NCBI GenBank assembly: GCA_900321945.1
Contig: ONXY01000067.1
Span: 1-11,066 of the forward strand
DNA length: 11,066 nucleotides
Direction of reading: 5' to 3'
Origin: an uncultured Eubacteriales bacterium
GTDB taxonomy: Bacteria; Bacillota_A; Clostridia; Christensenellales; Aristaeellaceae
The translations under genes were made by a program, and so were the position numbers. The notes under the pieces are model-generated. The model ran no database searches. It had not been told where the DNA came from and saw only the letters and a program-made list of their open reading frames with translations. Positions 6,871-11,066 of this stretch are shown in pieces. The stretch's first letter is position 1. The number at the start of each line of letters is the position of its first letter.

Positions 6871-7677
6871 ATGATTGACAGGAAACAGGCCGAAGCGGCC
6901 TTTCTAACCTACGTCTCCCGTTACGATTCCGGCGATATCATGATCCGGCTTAAGACGGAACATACCCTCCGGGTCGCCGGAAACTGCGCCCGGATCGCCG
7001 CGGGGCTGCAGATGGACAGCGATTCCGAGGACTTCGCCTGGCTTCTGGGCCTGCTTCACGATATCGGGCGTTTTGAGCAGGCGCGCAGGTACGGAACCTT
7101 CGTCGATTCCGTATCGGTGGATCACGCGGAGCTTGGCGCGGATCTTCTGTTCAGGGACGGACTGATCGGGGAATTTCCCGTTCAGGAGATCCCGGCGTAC
7201 CGTCTGAGCATCCTGGAGACGGCCATCCGCCTGCATAACAGGCTTTCCCTTCCCGAAGGGCAGGACGGGGAGACGCGGCGCTTCTGCGATCTGATCCGGG
7301 ACGCGGACAAGGCGGATATTTTCCGTGTGGTGACCGAGCTTTCCTACGAGGACCGCGCAGGAACGAGCAGAGAGCTGCTGCGGGAAACGGAGGGGGCCAG
7401 CGCCGCGGTGATGAACTGCGTGTTTCAGCACCGATGCGTACCGCGGAATATCCGGAAAAACCGGTTCGACGTGCACATTTCCCACTGCTGCATGGCCTTT
7501 GAACTGGTTTTTCCGGAGAGCAGGAAGATCGTCCGGGAACAGGGCTTTCTCGGCCGGATGCTGGAGGGATGCGGCGCGGGCGGAAAAACGCCTCAAAGCG
7601 GGAAGGAACGCGAACAGCTCCGCGCTGTGAGAAGAGAGATTGAAGCCGCCTGGGGAGAACCGGCGGAGGAAAAATGA
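6871..7677 (+). CDS. HD-domain metal-dependent phosphohydrolase
   Basis: A 268-residue protein with the HD superfamily metal ligands: H31 in 'TEHTLRVAGN', H63-D64 in 'GLLHDIGRFEQ', H85 in 'VDHAELGADLLF', H122 in 'RLHNRL' and D144 in 'IRDADKADIFR'. This set predicts a divalent metal-bound phosphohydrolase acting on a nucleotide or other phosphoester; the substrate cannot be read from sequence. The ATG at 6871 is preferred because GGAAGGAG lies 10 bases before it; an in-frame ATG at 6802 would add a basic leader (ARKAIQNRLPRRGRRRRR) and overlaps the candidate -10. The C-terminal ~35 residues are low-complexity and charged. Transcribed away from DUF4317 and convergent with the next gene, so it is probably monocistronic. 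Confidence 0.9.
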   Translation: MIDRKQAEAAFLTYVSRYDSGDIMIRLKTEHTLRVAGNCARIAAGLQMDSDSEDFAWLLGLLHDIGRFEQARRYGTFVDSVSVDHAELGADLLFRDGLIGEFPVQEIPAYRLSILETAIRLHNRLSLPEGQDGETRRFCDLIRDADKADIFRVVTELSYEDRAGTSRELLRETEGASAAVMNCVFQHRCVPRNIRKNRFDVHISHCCMAFELVFPESRKIVREQGFLGRMLEGCGAGGKTPQSGKEREQLRAVRREIEAAWGEPAEEK

Positions 7678-7710
7678 CCCGAAGGCCGGGCGGCGGACGG
7701 CAAAACGGAA

Positions 7711-7734
7711 GAAAAGGCGCGGGATGACCTGCGC
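7711..7734 (-). terminator. Probable intrinsic terminator for the minus-strand Cys-rich gene
   Basis: On the minus strand GCGCAGG-TCAT-CCCGCGC (7734 down to 7717) folds with one A-C mismatch and is followed, after CC, by TTTTC. It starts 23 bases past the stop codon of the minus-strand gene. On the plus strand the same stem lacks a U tract, so the HD gene has no clear terminator of its own. Confidence 0.5.
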
Positions 7735-7756
7735 GGTTACAGGCTGCGAAAACGAT

Positions 7757-8650
7757 CTAAAACAAATCCAGGGAACTGTCCAGATAGATCTCTTCCCGGA
7801 CGTTCAGATGATATTCCGGTTTTGTCATGTAATACAGCAGAAATTCAAGAATTACGGCGCTGCCCAGACCCCGGCCCTCAATCTTGAACTGGGAGAAACC
7901 GTTGGGCAGCCAGGTTTTCCGAATGTCCTCAACGCCGATGAATCCGGGGTTCCTCATCGCGTCCGAAAAGCGGTAGCCCCTTCCGGCATCCGGCGAAACG
8001 CAGAGATGATCCGCGCAGTCCTCTCCGAGATTTTTACGGCAGACATTCTCATAGCACTCTTTTCTTTCGGGACACTCAAACCAGCAGCATTCGTTACAGA
8101 GAAACTCCACTTTCCGTTTCTGAGCGCCGGACAGGGTATTCAGCCTGTCGAACGCCCTGTTCAGCCTGAAATCCGGCACCACGTAACGGAACTCGCTCCG
8201 GTTCAGTTCCTCCCGGAACCGGCTGAACTCCGTCAGCACCTTTGTCGTTGAGGAAACGAAATACAGCCCCGGATACTTCTTCCGGATGTAATTCAGCAGC
8301 AGATCGGAGCAGATGATTACTCCGTTCCCGGGTCCTCCCGGCCTGTCGAACAGAGCGCACAGGGAATTGCATTTTCTGTCCGCGAGATGCTCCTCCCTGA
8401 GCAGGGAATTACTGAAAGTGAGCCGGGCGGAAACGCCGTATTCCCGCATCAGCTCCGCGACGTCCTCCGGACGCGCTTCGCCGAACCCGACCCGGCCGCC
8501 GCCCCAGAGACAGTCTGCGGGCGCCCCGTAAACGGAGCCTATTTCACACCAGTCGTAAAAGTATTCCCTGCGTTCACGGAACAGCGGCAGGAAAGCCCGG
8601 TAAAGCTCATAGAACTCAAACAGCCCCGGCAGATGATAATACGCTTTCAT
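7757..8650 (-). CDS. Cys-rich protein resembling U32-type TIM-barrel proteins; function unknown
   Basis: A 297-residue soluble protein. Near the C-terminus 'GFSQFKIEGR' (251-260) matches the 'LKIEGR' hallmark of peptidase-U32-type TIM barrels, and 'YVVPDFRLN' (156-164) would be a barrel strand. Between them is a cysteine cluster: C185, C188, C189, C193, C199, C204, C212, C217. U32 relatives such as RlhA, TrhP and UbiU/V bind a [4Fe-4S] cluster through four cysteines, so cluster binding is plausible but inferred. 'RLTFSNSLLREEHLADRKCN' (76-95) is a conserved-looking segment I recall from unnamed clostridial proteins. The start at 8650 is chosen because GGAG lies 7 bases before it; the longer start at 8686 has no such site. 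It has its own promoter and terminator, so it is a single-gene unit. Confidence 0.6.
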   Translation of the reverse strand: MKAYYHLPGLFEFYELYRAFLPLFRERREYFYDWCEIGSVYGAPADCLWGGGRVGFGEARPEDVAELMREYGVSARLTFSNSLLREEHLADRKCNSLCALFDRPGGPGNGVIICSDLLLNYIRKKYPGLYFVSSTTKVLTEFSRFREELNRSEFRYVVPDFRLNRAFDRLNTLSGAQKRKVEFLCNECCWFECPERKECYENVCRKNLGEDCADHLCVSPDAGRGYRFSDAMRNPGFIGVEDIRKTWLPNGFSQFKIEGRGLGSAVILEFLLYYMTKPEYHLNVREEIYLDSSLDLF

Positions 8651-8678
8651 TTGCTTTCTCCGGATCGGGGGACCCCGG

Positions 8679-8748
8679 TCTGACATCTTTCCTTCGGAGG
8701 AGGACGGTTTCCTCCCTGAACAACGGAATCAGTTCACCGGATGTCAGA
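8679..8748. repeat. 9-bp inverted repeat with 52-bp spacing, one arm on the promoter
   Basis: TCTGACATC (8679-8687) and GATGTCAGA (8740-8748) are exact reverse complements. The distal arm spans the -10 to about +2 of the minus-strand promoter, so it would be only partly transcribed; this favours paired DNA sites (repressor or looping) over an RNA hairpin. Between the arms GGAGGA (8696-8701) and TCCTCC (8710-8715) can form a smaller hairpin in the leader. Confidence 0.5.
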
Positions 8749-8774
8749 TTATATGAGGTATCCGAACAAGTCAA
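8748..8774 (-). promoter_or_regulatory. Promoter of the Cys-rich U32-like gene
   Basis: On the minus strand TTGACT (complement of 8769-8774; 5 of 6) precedes a perfect TATAAT (complement of 8748-8753). The spacer is 15 bp, shorter than the ideal 17. Transcription would start near 8742, giving a leader of about 90 bases with hairpins, including GGGG-T-CCCC just upstream of the ribosome site. Confidence 0.6.
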
Positions 8775-8979
8775 TAGCTTTCCGGCAAAACGCGGAAACG
8801 GCGGGGAAAACGGGAAAATGAGATATAAAATTCATTGAAACGCGGCGGAACACGAAATTTCACCCGATTATCCATTCCTTTTTCCGGGCGTTCCGCTACA
8901 ATGGAGTAAAACGGAGGACCGCGCAAAATAAGAACCTGAACATTTTTTGACATGATACGGAAAAGGGGGACTGATCAGC
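8775..8979. other. Intergenic region upstream of the Gfo/Idh/MocA gene
   Basis: No gene seen. It is purine- and A-rich with repeated GGGGAAAA/CGGGAAAA runs around 8800-8820. A possible plus-strand -10, TACAAT (8897-8902), lacks a matching -35. A perfect TTGACA at 8947-8952 is too close to the ATG at 8980 to have a usable -10 before it. The ribosome site AAAAGGGGGA (8961-8970) belongs to the downstream gene. Confidence 0.4.
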
Positions 8980-9948
8980 ATGAAAAAAGTCAGGTGGGGC
9001 GTTCTCGGAACGGCGGGTATCGCCAAAGGACAGACGATCCCGGGTATGCTGCTCGCGGAACACTGCGAGCTGTACGCCGTTGCCGGAAGAAAAGCGGAGA
9101 AGGCGGAACAGTTCCGCGAAACCTTCGGATTCCAGAAGGCTTACGGCAGCTACGACGAACTGCTGGCCGACCCCGCGGCGGAAGCGGTTTATATCCCCCT
9201 GCCGAACGACCTCCACTGCGAATGGACGGTCAAAGCCCTGAAAGCCGGGAAGCACGTACTGTGCGAGAAACCGCTGGCCGTTTCCGAAGAACAGGCGGCG
9301 CAGATGTTCCGGACGGCGAGGGAGAACGGCGTCTTTCTGATGGAAGCATTCGCCTATCTTCACAGTCCGTTCGTCCGGGCGGTCAGGGAGGAAATTGAAA
9401 GCGGCGCGGTCGGCGATATCCGCTACCTGGAGTCCGCGTTCATTACAGGCAGGCGGCCGGACACGGACATCCGTCTGCGGAAGGAGACCTTCGGAGGCGC
9501 GCTGTTCGACCTTGGATGCTACGCGGTGAGCATGGCGATGTGGATGCTGGAAAAGGAACCGGACACCGTCCTTGCGACAGCGCAGTTTTCCGAAAAGAAA
9601 GTCGACCTGTTCACGTCCGCGCTGCTGCTGTACAACGACGGCGCCGTGGCGAATCTGAACTGCGGCATGCTCCTTCCGCAGGGAAGGCTGGACCGCTTCC
9701 ATCTTTACGGGACATCGGGCGAAATCGTCTCGCCGGCTGAATTCAATCAGTGCGGCGAGATCCCGTATACAGTGATCCGGGACGGCGTAAGCACAACCAA
9801 AACGGTCTACGCGCCGAACAATTACGCTCTTGAGGTCGAACAGCTGAGCCGGTGCATCCTGAACGGGGAGACCCCTCACGTCACCGAAGCGTTCTCACTG
9901 AGGGTCGCGCGCGTCATGGACAGGATTCTGAGCGCGATCGGATACTGA
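8980..9948 (+). CDS. Gfo/Idh/MocA-family NAD(P)-dependent oxidoreductase
   Basis: A 322-residue dehydrogenase of the glucose-fructose oxidoreductase/inositol dehydrogenase family, normally oxidising or reducing a sugar or cyclic polyol. The Rossmann nucleotide loop is 'VLGTAGIAKG' (8-17); 'AVYIPLPNDLHCEW' (69-82) and 'GKHVLCEKPLAV' (90-101) with the catalytic-region E96-K97-P98 follow. The C-terminal domain has 'GGALFDLGCYAVSMAMWML' (172-190), matching the family 'G..D.GCY' catalytic helix, as in the dihydrodiol-dehydrogenase-like subgroup. Length is normal and complete. A purine-rich ribosome site lies about 9 bases upstream. No transporter or sugar gene is adjacent, so the substrate is unassigned. 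Confidence 0.92.
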   Translation: MKKVRWGVLGTAGIAKGQTIPGMLLAEHCELYAVAGRKAEKAEQFRETFGFQKAYGSYDELLADPAAEAVYIPLPNDLHCEWTVKALKAGKHVLCEKPLAVSEEQAAQMFRTARENGVFLMEAFAYLHSPFVRAVREEIESGAVGDIRYLESAFITGRRPDTDIRLRKETFGGALFDLGCYAVSMAMWMLEKEPDTVLATAQFSEKKVDLFTSALLLYNDGAVANLNCGMLLPQGRLDRFHLYGTSGEIVSPAEFNQCGEIPYTVIRDGVSTTKTVYAPNNYALEVEQLSRCILNGETPHVTEAFSLRVARVMDRILSAIGY

Positions 9949-9956
9949 GAGAAAGG

Positions 9957-10127
9957 ACGCCATCCAGGCGTAGGCCGGCGCGAAGGGTGTGCTTTCGACT
10001 CAGGGATCCTTCCCGCGACGCGGCGCGCATGCGGACCGTCCCGGAAATACCGAACGGCCGGTCCCGCATGAACCGGCACGGAAGGGCAGGCGGCAGACTT
10101 CCCGGTACAGTCTGCCGCCGTTTTTTT
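9957..10127 (+). ncRNA. Candidate structured RNA: four successive hairpins ending in a terminator
   Basis: After the dehydrogenase stop there are, in order: ACGCC/GGCGT (9957-9961, 9967-9971); GCG-C-GAAGG with CCTTC-C-CGC (9978-9986, 10008-10016; one C-C mismatch); CATGCGGACCG with CGGTCCCGCATG (10028-10038, 10059-10070; one bulged C), enclosing CGG-AAATA-CCG; and the perfect terminator stem at 10089-10119. A weak promoter, TGGACA (9917-9922) and GATACT (9941-9946) with 18 bp between, lies in the end of the coding gene and would start transcription near 9953. It may instead be a structured 3' UTR. I recognise no known RNA family. Confidence 0.4.
10089..10127 (+). terminator. Strong intrinsic terminator
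   Basis: Perfect 10-bp stem GGCGGCAGAC (10089-10098) and GTCTGCCGCC (10110-10119), 11-nt loop, then G and seven T. It ends the dehydrogenase transcript or the candidate RNA. The 3' arm can also pair with a second GGCGGCAGA copy at 10135-10143, and a second T-rich stretch (10151-10160) preceded by CGGC/GCCG (10137-10150) gives a weak backup terminator. Confidence 0.92.
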
Positions 10128-10179
10128 CTCTTCGGGCGGCAGATTAGCCGTTTTTATTTTTCAGCCTTTGTTCTGTATT

Positions 10180-10207
10180 TTGTCACATCTCCGGCATATC
10201 ATATATC
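10180..10207 (+). promoter_or_regulatory. Candidate sigma-A promoter for the small membrane protein gene
   Basis: TTGTCA (10180-10185; 5 of 6) and TATATC (10202-10207; 4 of 6) are 16 bp apart in the most AT-rich part of the window, right after the terminators. Transcription would begin near 10214, about 40 bases before the ATG at 10255. Confidence 0.4.
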
Positions 10208-10254
10208 CATCGGCTGAGGAACCGGCCGAAAGATCTGAAAGGAGGGCACGCACG

Positions 10255-10509
10255 ATGCTCGGAATGATTGCCGGTATTCTGTTTGGTCTGTATGCGGCCG
10301 CGGCTGTAATCAACGCCGCCGGAGTGATCATCGGAGCCGCGCTCTCCGGAGCCGCGTCTCTGGCGGGCGGGATTGTTTCCGGAGCCGTCTCCCTGACGCA
10401 GGGCGTTTTTTCCGCCGAGGGCGTTCCGCTGGGCATTGCCCTGGGACTCGTCTGGTATTTTCTTCGGAGAAGGAACGCGGCCGCGCTGAACGGGGAGAGA
10501 GCGGAGTAA
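10255..10509 (+). CDS. Small Gly/Ala-rich membrane protein, unknown function
   Basis: An 84-residue protein. Residues ~4-32 form a long hydrophobic, Ala/Gly-rich helix, continued by a Gly/Ala/Ser stretch (33-52), and residues ~57-70 form a second membrane segment (PLGIALGLVWYFL) ending in a positive RRR stop-transfer. The charged C-terminus is predicted cytoplasmic. AAAGGAGGG just upstream of the ATG decides this start over an earlier in-frame ATG at 10168 that would lie before the candidate promoter's start site. It sits directly upstream of a PspC-domain gene and may belong to the same envelope-stress cluster. I do not recognise a named family. Confidence 0.7.
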   Translation: MLGMIAGILFGLYAAAAVINAAGVIIGAALSGAASLAGGIVSGAVSLTQGVFSAEGVPLGIALGLVWYFLRRRNAAALNGERAE

Positions 10510-10535
10510 AAAAGTGAGAAAAATCAGAAAAAGGC

Positions 10536-10561
10536 TGTAACGAAATCCCGCTCGCTCCGTC
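10536..10561 (+). promoter_or_regulatory. ECF-sigma-type promoter upstream of the PspC gene
   Basis: TGTAAC (10536-10541) and CGTC (10558-10561) are separated by exactly 16 bp. This is close to extracytoplasmic-function sigma consensus sites such as B. subtilis SigX (TGTAAC and CGAC/CGTC) and SigW (TGAAAC N16 CGTA). Transcription would start near 10569, about 65 bases before the PspC ATG. It is 27 bases past the preceding stop, so the gene could be read both from this site and by readthrough. Confidence 0.6.
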
Positions 10562-10634
10562 TAACCGACGAGTACAAAGGGAAAGCTTCGGCGGAACCGG
10601 AAACTCACGAATGAATCTGCAGGAGGACAAGACA

Positions 10635-10901
10635 ATGAAGACGATTATGACTGTTGCGGCTGGTGTGGCGATCGGCTATTTCCTTTATCAGTATTTCACC
10701 AGCTCTTCAAAGCGCACGACTTACGGACGGATCCACAGGAGCGCCGGGGACAGGAAGATCTGCGGCGTGTGCGGCGGCATCGCCGAGTGGCTCGGCGTGG
10801 ATCCCGTGATCGTCCGGATCGCGTGGGCCGTGCTGGCCTTCGGCTGGGGGACCGGCATCCTGCTTTACTTCATCTGCGCGTTCGTGCTGCCGGAGGAGTA
10901 A
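10635..10901 (+). CDS. PspC-domain envelope-stress protein
   Basis: An 88-residue membrane protein. Residues ~4-21 are a hydrophobic N-terminal helix, followed by a short basic linker, then the PspC domain at about 36-87: 'RKICGVCGGIAEWLGVDPVIVRIAWAVLAF' (40-69) with the conserved GVCGGIAE-LGVDP core, and the closing membrane helix 'GTGILLYFICAFVLPEE' (72-88). PspC-domain proteins sense or respond to cytoplasmic-membrane stress in the phage-shock response; here the domain is preceded by an extra helix instead of being terminal. AGGAGG (10621-10626) lies 8 bases before this ATG; an upstream ATG at 10611 has no such site. The ECF-type promoter in front fits an envelope-stress role. Neighbours are small membrane proteins. 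Confidence 0.88.
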   Translation: MKTIMTVAAGVAIGYFLYQYFTSSSKRTTYGRIHRSAGDRKICGVCGGIAEWLGVDPVIVRIAWAVLAFGWGTGILLYFICAFVLPEE

Positions 10902-10946
10902 CCGGAGTCCGCGCCTGAACCGCGGCCGTGACGGGAGGGAGAGAAC

Positions 10947-11066
10947 ATGATGCTGATCGCAGTGATCATCGGGTTCGGCCTCGGCGCTCTGCTGCTCAGG
11001 AGAAGAAACCTGGCGGAAGGCGGCGCCGCGGCGATCGGGCCTGCGGAGAAAAACGTAAAAGCCACA
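10947..11066 (+). CDS. Start of a small membrane-anchored protein, truncated by window edge
   Basis: The frame is open for 40 codons to the right edge with no stop. It opens with a membrane helix (MMLIAVIIGFGLGALLL, 1-17) and a positive RRR stop, then an Ala/Gly-rich segment with lysines. GGGAGGGAG lies just upstream of the ATG (10947; a second ATG follows directly). The gap from the PspC stop is 45 bases with no terminator, so it is probably in the same operon. The visible part is too short to assign a family. Confidence 0.55.
   Translation, partial: MMLIAVIIGFGLGALLLRRRNLAEGGAAAIGPAEKNVKAT

Noticed and set aside
7678..7690. CCCG/CGGG hairpin right after the HD gene stop as its terminator
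   Set aside because: Only a 4-bp stem and no T tract follows.
8947..8952. Perfect TTGACA 27 bases before the dehydrogenase ATG
   Set aside because: A -10 at the right distance would fall on the start codon region (around 8970-8975) and no TATAAT-like sequence is there.
9957..10070. tRNA, SRP RNA or tmRNA in the structured region
   Set aside because: No T-loop GTTCRA motif, no CCA-end acceptor pairing, and none of the SRP or tmRNA signature sequences are present.

Overview
The window reads as a fairly GC-rich, low-redundancy bacterial chromosome segment. AGGAGG-type ribosome binding sites, the LytTR/DUF3021 pair, a DUF4317 protein, a PspC-domain protein and a clostripain-like surface protein all point to an anaerobic Firmicute of class Clostridia, probably a gut or rumen commensal. 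This placement is inferred from protein families; no rRNA marker is present. I saw no transposase, integrase, CRISPR array, phage gene or tRNA.

Layout, left to right. (1) The 3' part of a large exported protein, probably the C-terminal half of a clostripain-family peptidase with Ig-like terminal domains, closed by a clear terminator. (2) A regulatory stretch with interleaved inverted repeats and a palindrome inside a candidate promoter, leading into two translationally coupled flavoproteins; the second has a two-helix membrane tail. (3) A LytTR regulator and its DUF3021 membrane partner, with a TATAAT promoter inside the end of the flavoprotein gene and a 14-bp palindrome on its -35 element. 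(4) Convergent minus-strand genes: a GNAT acetyltransferase, a short relic of a second unrelated GNAT gene, and a DUF4317 protein. (5) A divergent HD-domain phosphohydrolase. (6) A minus-strand cysteine-rich protein resembling U32-type TIM barrels, with its own terminator and promoter and a long-spaced inverted repeat. (7) A Gfo/Idh/MocA dehydrogenase, followed by a run of four hairpins ending in a very strong terminator (candidate small RNA or structured 3' UTR). (8) A small-membrane-protein cluster around a PspC-domain protein, with an ECF-sigma-type promoter (TGTAAC-N16-CGTC) in front of pspC, running off the right edge.

Most genes are standalone housekeeping or accessory units. Two modules look functionally integrated: the LytTR-DUF3021 autoregulated pair and the PspC envelope-stress cluster. 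The least expected content lies between genes: the acetyltransferase relic, the multi-hairpin RNA candidate, and three promoters overlapped by, or paired with, symmetric operator-like sequences. No complete novel multi-gene system is evident.
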